This document shows, one piece after another, positions 1 through 8,247 of a stretch of 64,000 nucleotides of DNA. The position numbers were made by a program, and so were the translations under genes. Source of the stretch: an uncultured Caldilineales bacterium (lineage in GTDB: Bacteria > Chloroflexota > Anaerolineae > JAAEKA01). The notes under the pieces are model-generated. The model did no database searches. It saw only the letters and a list, made by a program, of their open reading frames with translations, and had not been told where the DNA came from. Position 1 is the first letter of the stretch. Each line of letters starts with the position of its first letter. The stretch is from contig CALESQ010000019.1 of the NCBI GenBank assembly GCA_937907455.1, positions 14,431 to 78,430 of the forward strand, written 5' to 3'.

Positions 1-951
1 TTCCATCTGCAGGCGGATGCTGTGCGTGTTGCGCGGCTGCTCAATCAGCCCATCTTCTGCCGCCAGGCGTTCCAGCCGGGTGCGGCGTCCCTGCGCCTGT
101 TTGGTGTTTTGTCCGGCGATGTTGCGGCGGATGAAGTCTTCTTCTTTGGCGATGAACTGCTGCTGGCGCTGCCATTCCTTGCGTTGCCGCTCGCGACGCT
201 CTTCGCGTTGTAGCACATAGGCACTGTAGTTGCCGCGATAGTTCTCCAACCGCTGACCGGCCAGCTCCCATACACGCGTGGCAACCCTATCCAGAAAATA
301 GCGATCGTGTGATACGGCCAGCAGGCTGCCGTGCCATTGCAGCAGCGTTTGTTCCAACCATTCCGTCGCATGGAGGTCAAGATGGTTGGTAGGTTCGTCC
401 ATCAGCAACAGATCGGGTTGTTGCAGGATCAACCGGGCCAGCAGGCCGCGGGTACGCTGCCCACCGCTGAGATGCGCCAACGGCATGTGATGTTCGTCTG
501 GTGCAAACCCCAGGCCGGTGAGTACCTGCTTCATGCGCAGCTCCCAGGCATAGCCACCTGCAGCCTCGAAGGCGGCCTGGCGCGGGCCGTATTCGGCCAG
601 TGCTTCTTCGTAGGTGGCGGGGTGGGCCATGCGCTCTTCCAGCCGATGGAGTGCCTCAGCCTGGCGGCGCAGCGGCTGGAACTCGGCGGCCACATCGTCC
701 CACAGGGTGACATCACCGGGCAGAGGCGGGTCTTGCGGCAGGTAGCCGATGGTCAAGCCGCGCATGCGGCTGAGTGTGCCGTCAGTGGGCGCGTCTAAAC
801 CGGCGAGAATGCGCAGCAGCGTGGTTTTGCCTTCACCGTTGGGGCCAACCAGGCCGATGCGGTCGCCCTTTTCAATGCGCACTTCCACCCCCTGGAACAC
901 GTCCAGCGGGCCAAAGCGTTTACTGAGAGCTGAGCCGATCAGAATAGACAT
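1..951 (-). CDS. ABC-F family ATP-binding protein (3' end cut by window edge)
   Basis: The first 317 residues are visible; the gene runs off the left end of the window. The N-terminal ABC domain has Walker A GPNGEGKTT (about residues 36-44), signature LSGGQ (161-165) and Walker B LLLMDEPTNHLD (about 181-192). It is followed by a switch His (SHDRYFLD) and a long Arg/Gln/Glu-rich helical linker (about 245-310). No membrane segment is present. This layout of two soluble ABC domains joined by a linker is that of ABC-F ATPases, which act on the ribosome in translation or in resistance to ribosome-targeting antibiotics. The second ABC domain lies outside the window, so the subfamily (Uup, EttA, YfmR, resistance type) cannot be decided. 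The start at 951 places the usual N-terminal strand directly before the P-loop. Confidence 0.93.
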   Translation of the reverse strand, partial: MSILIGSALSKRFGPLDVFQGVEVRIEKGDRIGLVGPNGEGKTTLLRILAGLDAPTDGTLSRMRGLTIGYLPQDPPLPGDVTLWDDVAAEFQPLRRQAEALHRLEERMAHPATYEEALAEYGPRQAAFEAAGGYAWELRMKQVLTGLGFAPDEHHMPLAHLSGGQRTRGLLARLILQQPDLLLMDEPTNHLDLHATEWLEQTLLQWHGSLLAVSHDRYFLDRVATRVWELAGQRLENYRGNYSAYVLQREERRERQRKEWQRQQQFIAKEEDFIRRNIAGQNTKQAQGRRTRLERLAAEDGLIEQPRNTHSIRLQME

Positions 952-1278
952 AGAAGTAAAATTATACCACGGGCCTGAGGGAGTGACCAAAGCTGTGAGG
1001 GTGCAGGTTTGCAGGGCGGGAGTGAGGGGTGACACGGTGATGATGGGTGTTTTCTGTTTGCTGTGTACGGTTTATAATGCGCTTAGTACATCGTAAAAAA
1101 GTCATTGTGTCAGGTATTAGTACGCTGAGCGCTTTCATCCTGTCACTCCGAACGCAGTGAGAAGTCCCCCGTGCGTTGATGAAGGAATTCCTCGGCCCTG
1201 CCAGCACCTGCTACAGGCAAAACTTGATCTAAGCACTTAGTCCTGGTCTTGATGCCGCTCGTTAATCGGAGGTTCTTC
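952..1278. other. Divergent intergenic region with promoter-like sites and a dispersed repeat
   Basis: This 327-base gap separates the minus-strand ABC-F gene from the plus-strand membrane protein. A candidate minus-strand promoter reads TTTTTA (1094-1099), 17 bases, TATAAA (1071-1076). The same AT-rich patch also reads TATAAT on the plus strand (1073-1078). From 1141 to 1205 lies a repeat with a related copy at 62291-62353. No convincing gene was found here. Confidence 0.45.
1141..1205. repeat. Dispersed intergenic repeat, copy A
   Basis: Starting at 1151 this segment aligns without gaps to the segment starting at 62301 for about 40 bases. Shared blocks are AACGCAG, GA, AGTCC and TGCGTT; further on GG, TTCC and CCCTG are shared with a small shift. 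Both copies are intergenic. It resembles the short 'CGAACGCAGTGAG' type repeats scattered in many bacterial genomes. No protein or known RNA is recognised. Confidence 0.5.
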
Positions 1279-1857
1279 ATGTCTGACTCTCATCCCTGGT
1301 CATGGATTACAGCACGCGCCCAATTGTGGGTATTTGTGTCGGCTCTGGGGCTGACGTTGCTGCTGATGGCCGCGTTGCAATGGCTTGATGCCCCGCTGAA
1401 GACTGCGGCAGCACCGGCAGGTATTGTTTCCTTTGAACTGGCAGGAACGCTGCCTGCTGCTGAAACAATCTTGCAAAGCTGGGATGCGCATGCACGCTTG
1501 TACGCCGGTGTCAGCCTGGGCCTGGACTATTTGTTTATGCCCCTGTATGCTACGGCCATCGGCCTGGGCTGTGTGTTGGCAGCACGCGGCTTGCATCTGG
1601 CTTCCGGGGCATACAAGCTAGGCCGATTGCTGGCGTGGGGAATGCTGTTGGCTGCTTTGGCCGATGCGCTGGAGAATCTGGCGCTGCTGCGCCTGCTGCT
1701 GGCGGCAGAGGCGATGGGGCCCTGGCCAGCGGTGGCGCGCCTGGCCGCGCTGCTGAAATTTGCTTTGCTGGCTGTTGGCCTGTTGGGTGCGGTGGCGCTG
1801 TGGGCGTGGCGGCATCGCCGCGCCGCGATGAGTGCGACCACGCCCTGGTTGTGGTAG
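1279..1857 (+). CDS. Hypothetical four-helix membrane protein
   Basis: 192 residues. Four hydrophobic segments are visible, at about residues 15-35, 78-102, 115-142 and 150-175, followed by a short Arg-rich tail, so this is an integral membrane protein. The start at 1279 is chosen because GGAGG lies 8 bases upstream; an earlier in-frame start at 1249 lacks a ribosome site. No catalytic motif was recognised and no family can be named with confidence. It is followed on the same strand by the DegV gene, about 100 bases away, which appears to have its own -10 element. Confidence 0.7.
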   Translation: MSDSHPWSWITARAQLWVFVSALGLTLLLMAALQWLDAPLKTAAAPAGIVSFELAGTLPAAETILQSWDAHARLYAGVSLGLDYLFMPLYATAIGLGCVLAARGLHLASGAYKLGRLLAWGMLLAALADALENLALLRLLLAAEAMGPWPAVARLAALLKFALLAVGLLGAVALWAWRHRRAAMSATTPWLW

Positions 1858-1891
1858 AGCAGGCAGTTTCCTGCTTGCAGCGCAAAGTGTG

Positions 1892-1897
1892 TATAAT
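1892..1897 (+). promoter_or_regulatory. -10 element upstream of degV
   Basis: TATAAT sits 58 bases before the chosen GTG start of the DegV gene. It overlaps an in-frame ATG at 1896, which argues against that ATG being the start. No good -35 hexamer is visible at 16-18 bases. Confidence 0.4.
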
Positions 1898-1955
1898 GAC
1901 ACAAAGTCAGTACGGGCTGTTCGCGGCCTGTCATCCTGTAGCCAAAGGAACTGCT

Positions 1956-2825
1956 GTGAAAATCATTACCGATTGTGCGGCCGACATACCCTCGGCCGAG
2001 TTACAAAGCCTGGGAATCATCGAGGCCCCGCTGTACATTCAATTCCCTGATGGCGAGGTCAACTCGGCGGCGCTGAGTGCCGATGCTTTTTATGACCGGC
2101 TGCGTGCCATGCGACCGGATATCCCTACCACGGCGCAGCCCTCCAGCGGCCAATTTGCCCAAATCTATCAACAGGTTGCGGCCGAGGCAGAGCACATTCT
2201 GTCAGTGCATATTTCATCCGGCCTGAGCGGAACCGGCCAGTCAGCCCATTTAGGTGCAGAGCAAGCTGGCCTGGCCGGGCGGGTGACGGTGTGGGACACC
2301 ATGACCTTGTCTGGCGCGGAACGGTTCCAGGTGCTGGCCGCGGCTGAAGCCGCGCGGCGTGGCTGGTCGCTGTCCGCCATCACTCAGCGCCTGACAGAAC
2401 TGCGCGAAAAGTCTGAGATTGTGTTTACCCTGGAAACGCTGGAGTACCTGGCGCGCGGCGGGCGCATTGGCCGCGTGCAGGCACTTGCTGGTTCGCTGCT
2501 CAAGCTAAAGCCCATCATCAGCGTGGAACACAGTGACGGTAAATACAGCACGGTGGGCAAAAGCCGCCAGATCAGCCAGGCGCTGGACACCATCACCGTC
2601 CACTTGCAAAAGCTGTATGGCAACACCAGCTTGTGGGCCACCGTGTTGCACGGCCAGTTCGCCGATCAGGCCGATGCCTTAACCAATCTTCTGATTGGTC
2701 GCCTCAACATTGCCCGGCTGGAAACCTTGCGCGTATCGCCGGTGCTGGGCGTACACACTGGCCCGGGTGTGGTGGGCGTCGCGGTGGTTCCTATGAACTT
2801 GATGGAAGATCTTTTCCCCGTTTAG
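1956..2825 (+). CDS. DegV family fatty-acid-binding protein
   Basis: 289 residues, the usual length for DegV proteins. It opens with VKIITDCAADIP, matching the conserved N-terminal strand and loop of the family. It continues with TAQPSSGQFAQIY and HISSGLSGT, which form the lipid head-group pocket, and has the second-domain LEYLARGGRIGR and VLGVHTGPGVVG motifs. Family members bind a fatty acid and partner with FakA in fatty-acid kinase (FakB role) or act as carriers. No FakA-like kinase is nearby. The GTG start at 1956 has AAAGGA upstream and gives the canonical N-terminus. The next gene, phosphoglycerate mutase, begins 30 bases downstream. Confidence 0.93.
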   Translation: MKIITDCAADIPSAELQSLGIIEAPLYIQFPDGEVNSAALSADAFYDRLRAMRPDIPTTAQPSSGQFAQIYQQVAAEAEHILSVHISSGLSGTGQSAHLGAEQAGLAGRVTVWDTMTLSGAERFQVLAAAEAARRGWSLSAITQRLTELREKSEIVFTLETLEYLARGGRIGRVQALAGSLLKLKPIISVEHSDGKYSTVGKSRQISQALDTITVHLQKLYGNTSLWATVLHGQFADQADALTNLLIGRLNIARLETLRVSPVLGVHTGPGVVGVAVVPMNLMEDLFPV

Positions 2826-2855
2826 CTCGTTGCTTTTTGTGAAAGGAAAAACGCC

Positions 2856-3605
2856 ATGTACAAACTTGTTTTGATCCGTCACGGCGAAAGCGTGTGGAAC
2901 CAGGAAAATCGCTTCACCGGCTGGACCGATGTTGATCTGTCTGAGCGCGGGCTGAAGGAAGCACACAAGGGCGGCCAGCTTCTGCGCGAGGCTGGCTTCA
3001 CCTTTGATGTGGCCTATACCTCAGTGCTGAAGCGCGCCATCCGCACCCTGTGGATTGTACTGGATGAAATGGACCTGATGTGGATCCCCGTGCATCGTTC
3101 CTGGCGCTTGAATGAACGTCACTATGGCGCGTTGCAGGGGTTGAACAAGGCCGAAACCGCACAGCAATTCGGGGAAGAGCAGGTGTTGATCTGGCGACGC
3201 GCTTATGCCACGCCGCCGCCGGAGCTGGCAGCCGACGATGTGCGCTTCCCCGGCCATGATCGCCGTTATGCCGAGCTGAGCGACGAAGAGTTGCCGCTCA
3301 CCGAGTCGCTGAAAGATACCGTGGCGCGCATGGTTCCCTACTGGCTGAACACTCTGGCCCCGGCGGTGCGTTCTGGCAAGCGGGTGGTGGTTGCAGCGCA
3401 CGGCAACAGCCTGCGCGCTCTGGTGAAGCACCTGGACGGCATCAGCGACGATGAAATTGTCGGTCTCAACATCCCCACCGGAACCCCGCTGGTGTACGAG
3501 CTGGACGAAACCCTTAAGCCGATCACGCATTACTATTTGGGTGATCCTGAAGAGATTGCCCGCGCCGCCGCGGCTGTGGCTGCACAGGGCAAGGCCCAAA
3601 AGTAA
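2856..3605 (+). CDS. gpmA: 2,3-bisphosphoglycerate-dependent phosphoglycerate mutase
   Basis: 249 residues, the usual length of the cofactor-dependent dPGM family. It interconverts 3- and 2-phosphoglycerate in the cytoplasm during glycolysis and gluconeogenesis. The catalytic motif LIRHGESVWN places the phosphorylated His at residue 9, followed by NRFTGWTDVDLSERG. The second His motif is AAHGNSLRALVKHLDG, and NIPTGTPLVYEL closes the fold. GAAAGG lies upstream of the ATG. A strong hairpin terminator follows 25 bases after the stop, so the gene ends its transcription unit. Confidence 0.97.
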   Translation: MYKLVLIRHGESVWNQENRFTGWTDVDLSERGLKEAHKGGQLLREAGFTFDVAYTSVLKRAIRTLWIVLDEMDLMWIPVHRSWRLNERHYGALQGLNKAETAQQFGEEQVLIWRRAYATPPPELAADDVRFPGHDRRYAELSDEELPLTESLKDTVARMVPYWLNTLAPAVRSGKRVVVAAHGNSLRALVKHLDGISDDEIVGLNIPTGTPLVYELDETLKPITHYYLGDPEEIARAAAAVAAQGKAQK

Positions 3606-3630
3606 GAAGACAGCAGTAAAAGGTAAAAAG

Positions 3631-3668
3631 AAAGGAGCAAGGAGAACGTTCTCCTTGCTCCTTTTTTG
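3631..3668 (+). terminator. Rho-independent terminator after gpmA
   Basis: A perfect palindrome with a 13-bp core stem (GGAGCAAGGAGAA, two-base loop, TTCTCCTTGCTCC) is flanked by A's on the left and a run of six T's on the right, directly downstream of gpmA. Confidence 0.95.
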
Positions 3669-3730
3669 TTATTGCTGGCACTTACGCGGTTGATAGTAAA
3701 GTGGTTGTTTCGATGCCGTCGGCGCGAAGG

Positions 3731-3779
3731 GGCGGGAAATCCCGTCCATCTTTACGGGTCACAGGCCACTGTCGCCCGT
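3731..3779. other. Two small stem-loops between gpmA and the SPFH gene
   Basis: The first pairs GGCGGGA with TCCCGTC around an AA loop (about 3731-3746). The second pairs ACGGG (3754-3758) and ACAG (3761-3764) with CTGT (3769-3772) and CCCGT (3775-3779). They lie just past the stop of the minus-strand SPFH gene but have no T-run. They may be weak terminators or an mRNA 3' end structure. Confidence 0.4.
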
Positions 3780-3784
3780 GGGAA

Positions 3785-4837
3785 TCAACCGCCCATTTCC
3801 TTCAAGCGTTCTTCCCATTTAGCGTATAGCCGGTTGTAAACGCTTTCGCTTAATTCGCCGTTCGCCAGGCGCATGTCCAGGTTATCCAGCAGCGTGCGTA
3901 CTTCGGCGGGGGTTTGAGGATTGGCCGTGCCTGCTGCCGGCGCGGCACTGTCTGCGGTCTTGCCTTGCGTGGCTTGCTGCATGGCCTGTGCCATCAGCCC
4001 GGCCATGCCTGCGCCCATGCCAATGCCTGCGCCCAGGCCCATGCCGGTTTCGGCCGCGCCGCCGCCACTGCCGCCCTGCGCCGCACCCTGGCCTACGCCG
4101 CCAATCGCCATGCCGGTTTGATATTCGATAAAGGAACCGGCTCCCACGGCGCCCATCGCTGCGCGCTTGTCAATGGCAGCCTGCGTTTCTTCGGTGGGGC
4201 TGATCGCTTCGATAAAAAATTGTTTGATGGCAATACCCAGCAGGGCGAAGTCATCCGTCACCTTCACGCGCACCGCCGCACTCAGTTCATCGAACATCGA
4301 GGGGAGGTCGAACAGGCCCTTTTTGCTCTCGCCCAGCACATCGGTCATTTTGGAAACCACGATGCCGCGCAGATAATTCTGGATCTGGCTGGTCTGGTAC
4401 AGGCCCATGGTGCCGACAATCTTGGTGACGAACAACTGCGGATCGGCAATAGCCATGGAATAGGCGCCAAACGCGCGCAGCCGGGCCAGTCCCAGATCAG
4501 GATCACGTAGGGCAATCGGTTCCGAGGTGCCCCACTTCATATCCAGAAAGTCACGGCGGTTGACGAAGTACACCTCGGCGGTGAAGATGTCTTTGCCGCC
4601 TGTCACCAGATGCAGCAGGTTGGTCAGAATCGGCAGGTTGGCGGTGGTGATGGTATGGCGGCCAGCATCGAAGCTGTCCAGCGCCTTGCCGTCGCGGAAG
4701 AACACCGCAGTTTGGTTTTCGCGCACAATCACCTGCGAGCCGAATTTGAAGTTGCCTGAGCCGCTTTCCGGCTTGCGCACTACCATTTCATTTGCTCCCT
4801 GGTCGGGAGCTTCAATCACATTGATAATCGTTGGCAT
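3785..4837 (-). CDS. SPFH-domain protein (YdjI / 'virion core protein' type)
   Basis: 350 residues. Residues about 30-235 form an SPFH/band-7-like domain (FGSQVIVRENQTAVFFRDGK near the start, ALLGIAIKQFFIEAISPTEE near the end). A long Gly/Ala/Met-rich stretch follows at about 240-295. The C-terminal 45 residues (TPAEVRTLLDNLDMRLANGE onward) resemble a SHOCT-like oligomerisation motif. SPFH proteins form membrane-bound rings; the YdjI type acts with zinc-ribbon membrane partners and PspA in Bacillus envelope stress. No transmembrane segment is seen, so the partners may anchor it. AAGGAGA precedes the start. It is the last gene of a four-gene minus-strand run (DUF2207, zinc ribbon, coiled coil, SPFH) with short gaps. 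Confidence 0.85.
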   Translation of the reverse strand: MPTIINVIEAPDQGANEMVVRKPESGSGNFKFGSQVIVRENQTAVFFRDGKALDSFDAGRHTITTANLPILTNLLHLVTGGKDIFTAEVYFVNRRDFLDMKWGTSEPIALRDPDLGLARLRAFGAYSMAIADPQLFVTKIVGTMGLYQTSQIQNYLRGIVVSKMTDVLGESKKGLFDLPSMFDELSAAVRVKVTDDFALLGIAIKQFFIEAISPTEETQAAIDKRAAMGAVGAGSFIEYQTGMAIGGVGQGAAQGGSGGGAAETGMGLGAGIGMGAGMAGLMAQAMQQATQGKTADSAAPAAGTANPQTPAEVRTLLDNLDMRLANGELSESVYNRLYAKWEERLKEMGG

Positions 4838-4869
4838 GGGTATGTCTCCTTGTGCCGGTTGGCGGCACG

Positions 4870-5424
4870 TTATTCCTCGGACGGCACGAGGTCGGTTGGC
4901 ACCGTTTGCAGGATCACTTCACTGCGATGGCCGAACTCGGTGTTGAGGGTGGCAAGGGCAGTGTTCAAGCCACGGATTGCCTCCATCCAGTCGCTATCAG
5001 GGTGACCCGCCAGCGATTGCATGGCATTCAGGATGGTTTCGATGCTTTCCACATCCTTGAACATGGCTTCATCGAACTTGGCAAGCTGCTCCAGCTCGGC
5101 TTCTTTCACGCGGGCATCATCGAACAGCGGGGCATAGCCGTAGCTCGCCGTGCGGATGCGGTCAATCAGGGTTTGCAGCCGGGTTGCGGCCCGCTCCATA
5201 TCATCCAGCAAACCCAGTTGGCCGCTGTTGATCACGTCCATTTGCAGATTGCTGAGGCGGATTTTCTGGTCGTCCAGCTTGCGTGCTACCAGCAGGCGCA
5301 CGGTCTTGTCGGCTTCGCGGCGCTGTTCCTTTTCTTTGTAGCCTTTCACACCAGGCAGTCCGGCGAAAAAGCCTTCCACGCCGCCCATTTGTTGTTTGGC
5401 TTTACCAATCAGGCTGTCTAACAT
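4870..5424 (-). CDS. Hypothetical coiled-coil protein of the SPFH locus
   Basis: 184 residues, no signal peptide and no membrane segment. It is highly charged and mostly helical by eye (ADKTVRLLVARKLDDQKIRL, then DDMERAATRLQTLIDRIRTA and EAELEQLAKFDEAMFKDVES). No known family was recognised. The N-terminus (MLDSLIGKAKQQMGGVEGFF) could be an amphipathic membrane-binding helix, as PspA has, but the protein is shorter than PspA/Vipp1 and no homology is claimed. AAGGAGA lies before the ATG. It sits between the zinc-ribbon gene (63 bases upstream) and the SPFH gene (32 bases downstream), implying co-expression and a shared task. Confidence 0.75.
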   Translation of the reverse strand: MLDSLIGKAKQQMGGVEGFFAGLPGVKGYKEKEQRREADKTVRLLVARKLDDQKIRLSNLQMDVINSGQLGLLDDMERAATRLQTLIDRIRTASYGYAPLFDDARVKEAELEQLAKFDEAMFKDVESIETILNAMQSLAGHPDSDWMEAIRGLNTALATLNTEFGHRSEVILQTVPTDLVPSEE

Positions 5425-5487
5425 GGTTTGTCTCCTTGCAAAACTCTGTCACATGCAGGCAATCCAGCCGCTGCCCGCGGGCGGCGG

Positions 5488-6021
5488 TTAATTTGCCAGA
5501 AATATCTCTGTACCGCAATAGGGGCATGCTACCACGCCCTTGCCGCCGAATTCCATTTGCCCACCACAGTTGGGGCATTTTTTGGTTTCGCGCAGCGCTC
5601 CGGCCTGTCGTGAGTATAAAACGCCGTCGTTCCAGTTTACATAACCACTGAATAGACCTTTACCCACAAGATCGTAGATCCAGGCTTTGACCTGCTCGGT
5701 AGTAGCACCCAAGTCCAGCACCAGATCAGAAATGGTGGCCTGGCCGCGGGTCAGCACAATGTTCAGCAGTTTGCGCTGTTTGTCTACTTCGGCAAACTGT
5801 TTGTTTTCCTGTTGACCGCGCACCAGCATGTAGATGCCTGCACCCAGCGCGGGGACCACTGCCACAAAGAAAACCAGAGCCAGCCCCAGCGCAGCGCCGC
5901 CCAACGTCATGGTGCTGTTGGCGCTGGCCATCTCACTAAAGGCCCAGGCTGCGGTGACGAGCAACGCCGCCAGGCCAAAAACCACCAGCAGAATACCGAC
6001 TAAACGACCCGTACCACGCAT
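5488..6021 (-). CDS. Two-TM protein with winged-helix-like domain and C-terminal zinc ribbon
   Basis: 177 residues. Two transmembrane helices lie at about 8-30 and 42-66. Residues about 80-140 look like a winged helix or PCI-like domain (ISDLVLDLGATTEQVKAWIY, then LVGKGLFSGYVNW). A C-terminal zinc ribbon has CPNCG (about 149-153) and CPYCG (about 167-171). Such proteins flank YdjI-type SPFH proteins (compare YdjG in Bacillus, which has a zinc ribbon and membrane helices) and probably anchor the SPFH protein at the membrane. AGGAG lies upstream of the start. It lies 67 bases after the DUF2207 gene on the minus strand. Confidence 0.8.
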   Translation of the reverse strand: MRGTGRLVGILLVVFGLAALLVTAAWAFSEMASANSTMTLGGAALGLALVFFVAVVPALGAGIYMLVRGQQENKQFAEVDKQRKLLNIVLTRGQATISDLVLDLGATTEQVKAWIYDLVGKGLFSGYVNWNDGVLYSRQAGALRETKKCPNCGGQMEFGGKGVVACPYCGTEIFLAN

Positions 6022-6088
6022 CGCATACTCCTTTCAAAGATCAGGCTTGGCCCTGCATGGCTGCAAGGGCACGCTGCCTGCTGTATCC

Positions 6089-8026
6089 TTATCCAAAGCT
6101 GCTGCCGCCGCCGCCACCACCGCTGAAGCCGCCGCCGCCGCTGAAGCCACCGCCGCTGAAGCCGCCGCCGCCGCTCCAACTGCCACCGCCGCGGCTCCAA
6201 CTGCCGGAGCCGCTCTGCCCGGCCGGCTGGCTGGTGAGCACACTGCTGGCTGATGTGAGCATGCCGGCCAGGCCTGCGCTCATACCGGTGAGGCCCGCGC
6301 CCATGCCGCGCGACACATCGCTCATGCCGGGCAGCGAGGGTTTGTTTTCGCCGCTGCTCACCGGGCCCATGCTTGGCCCGCTGGTCATCGGGCCGCTGCC
6401 CCACCAGCCCCAGCCGCGCGGGCGTGGCCCCATGTACGGCCCAGGATAGTACCACGGCGGTGCCGGGGTATCCACCTGGCTGAAGCGGGCGATCCAGCTT
6501 TTTTCGATGCCGAAGGCGATGGCATAGGGCAGGTAACGGTCGAAGATCTGCTTGACCTCGTCTACCTGGGTATACTGTTCGATATTTTCCATGTAGCGTT
6601 TGAAGGCCAGCCATTTGGCGGCCTCTTCGGCCCCTTTGTCGCTTTTGCGCGGCATGTAGCGCGCCAATACGATCATCCCCAGGGCGGGCACGGCAAAAGC
6701 AGCCGGCAGACACAAGGCCAGATCACTCCACTGAGCCAGCGCCGCCATGCCGAAGCAGCCCACCAGGCCAGCGCCGGTGAGCAGCGCAATGCCCAGAATG
6801 CCATAGGATGAGCGGACGCGCTCAGGATTGCGCGGGAAGTAAGCTTCATCCACCACACTGGTGTACAGGCCCTGCTGCAACGACTTCATCACGGTGAAGA
6901 ACTTGTTGCGCAGGTCAGACAGGCGCTTGCTTTTCTCTTTGCCGAACAGTTTGGTTATCAGCAGTTGTTCATAGCTGCGCATAGGCAGCTTGTCGTTTTC
7001 CAGATGATAGATGAAATCTTGCTTGCTGCCAATGCCGAACGCGCCGGGTTTGGTTTCTTCTTCAATGGCTAGCACGCCGCGCCGCGCCAGATCAACCAGG
7101 GTAGCGATGACATCTTTGGTGTCGGCGTGTTCGTCAATCAGCGTGCCCACCATCCCTGCCGGTAAATCGCTGGGTGGTTCGGGAATCCAGTCTGCGGGCA
7201 GTTTCACCGGCAGATCGCGGCCTTTGTGATACCACAGCAGGTACAGCCCCAGCAGTCCGCCGATCAGTGCCAGCGCCGAAAGGGCCAGCACGCCCAGGTT
7301 AGCCAGCGGCTTGATCTGGTCTGTGCGGTCCATGCTTTGCTGCCATTCGCTGGCCTGCCCAGCCACCAGGCCGTGCGGCCACTGCACGCGCACGGCAAAA
7401 TCGTTGCTGCCAGCACGAATCGGCTCATCAGTCACAAAGCGCACGGCATTGATGTTGGCAAGCACGCTTGCTGTGCCGCGCGGGCCGGTAGCGTCATAGT
7501 TGTCCAGCGTAGCGCCTTCCGGCAGATGCACGGTCACCGATGCGTTTTGAATGGGGAAGTTGCTGTTGCTGGGCACAGCCTTCCACACCAGTTGATCGCC
7601 GCCGTCGTAGTAAAGCAGGCCGCCGCATACCAGGTAGCTGATGATGATGGTGCGGCTGCTGTCGCTGGAGGGCGGGAAGTTGTAGCGCACGTTGACCGTG
7701 TTATCCACCTGGTACACTTCATAGGTGTACGGCTCGCCGCTGCCAGAGATGGTATAGGCTGGCCCGTCGGCTTCGCTGACTCTGAACTCGGTCATGCTGC
7801 CGGTGTAATCGTTGGGAATGGAGCGGATGCCATAGCGAAACGTCCCCACGGTAAAGGTTAGTTCCTGGCTTTCCACCACGCGAAAACAGCCATCCTGCTG
7901 GATGGCAATGTCAACATCGTAGTTCTCCCAATACAGGCGTTTATCCTGGGCTAGTGCCGGATTCACAAACAAGGTAGCCAACAGACAGATCAGCGTCAGA
8001 AAACTTATCCATCGTAAAACACGCAT
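6089..8026 (-). CDS. DUF2207 family membrane protein
   Basis: 645 residues. A cleavable signal peptide (about residues 1-27, ending NPALAQ) precedes an extracellular beta-rich DUF2207 domain (about 30-235). A transmembrane helix at about 250-272 leads to a cytoplasmic winged-helix-like part (VIATLVDLARRGVLAIEEE). Two more helices lie at about 415-465. The C-terminal 50 residues are a GGGGFSGGGF-type glycine tail ending in SSFG. DUF2207/TPM-type proteins are commonly found with SPFH and zinc-ribbon genes, as in the Bacillus ydjGHI locus. The start at 8026 is set by TTGGAGG 7 bases upstream and by the signal peptide. It is the first gene of the four-gene unit. Confidence 0.88.
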   Translation of the reverse strand: MRVLRWISFLTLICLLATLFVNPALAQDKRLYWENYDVDIAIQQDGCFRVVESQELTFTVGTFRYGIRSIPNDYTGSMTEFRVSEADGPAYTISGSGEPYTYEVYQVDNTVNVRYNFPPSSDSSRTIIISYLVCGGLLYYDGGDQLVWKAVPSNSNFPIQNASVTVHLPEGATLDNYDATGPRGTASVLANINAVRFVTDEPIRAGSNDFAVRVQWPHGLVAGQASEWQQSMDRTDQIKPLANLGVLALSALALIGGLLGLYLLWYHKGRDLPVKLPADWIPEPPSDLPAGMVGTLIDEHADTKDVIATLVDLARRGVLAIEEETKPGAFGIGSKQDFIYHLENDKLPMRSYEQLLITKLFGKEKSKRLSDLRNKFFTVMKSLQQGLYTSVVDEAYFPRNPERVRSSYGILGIALLTGAGLVGCFGMAALAQWSDLALCLPAAFAVPALGMIVLARYMPRKSDKGAEEAAKWLAFKRYMENIEQYTQVDEVKQIFDRYLPYAIAFGIEKSWIARFSQVDTPAPPWYYPGPYMGPRPRGWGWWGSGPMTSGPSMGPVSSGENKPSLPGMSDVSRGMGAGLTGMSAGLAGMLTSASSVLTSQPAGQSGSGSWSRGGGSWSGGGGFSGGGFSGGGGFSGGGGGGSSFG

Positions 8027-8247
8027 AGCAATGCCTCCAAGAGGGGAAGACAGATAGCAGTCGTAACCGCGACATGGATCATAGTAGCACAACTTGCCCT
8101 AATCTGCCAGACGCCGTATCCTTCCTCCATACGAACGGTTTGGTCATTCGTTTCACCTGTGGCATAATCGCGGCAGCCCGCGCCTTGCGGCTCATGCGCC
8201 ATCCCCTGCTTTATTTCTGATTTCCAGTTTTTACTTTCGAGGCTCTT

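Noticed and set aside
1896..1955. Upstream ATG for DegV
   Set aside because: It overlaps a TATAAT -10 element and would add 20 residues before the conserved N-terminus; GTG 1956 has a ribosome site.
6000..6713. Open frames opposite or offset to the glycine-rich tail of the DUF2207 gene
   Set aside because: They are Pro- or Arg-rich by-products of the GGC repeat and overlap a well-supported gene.
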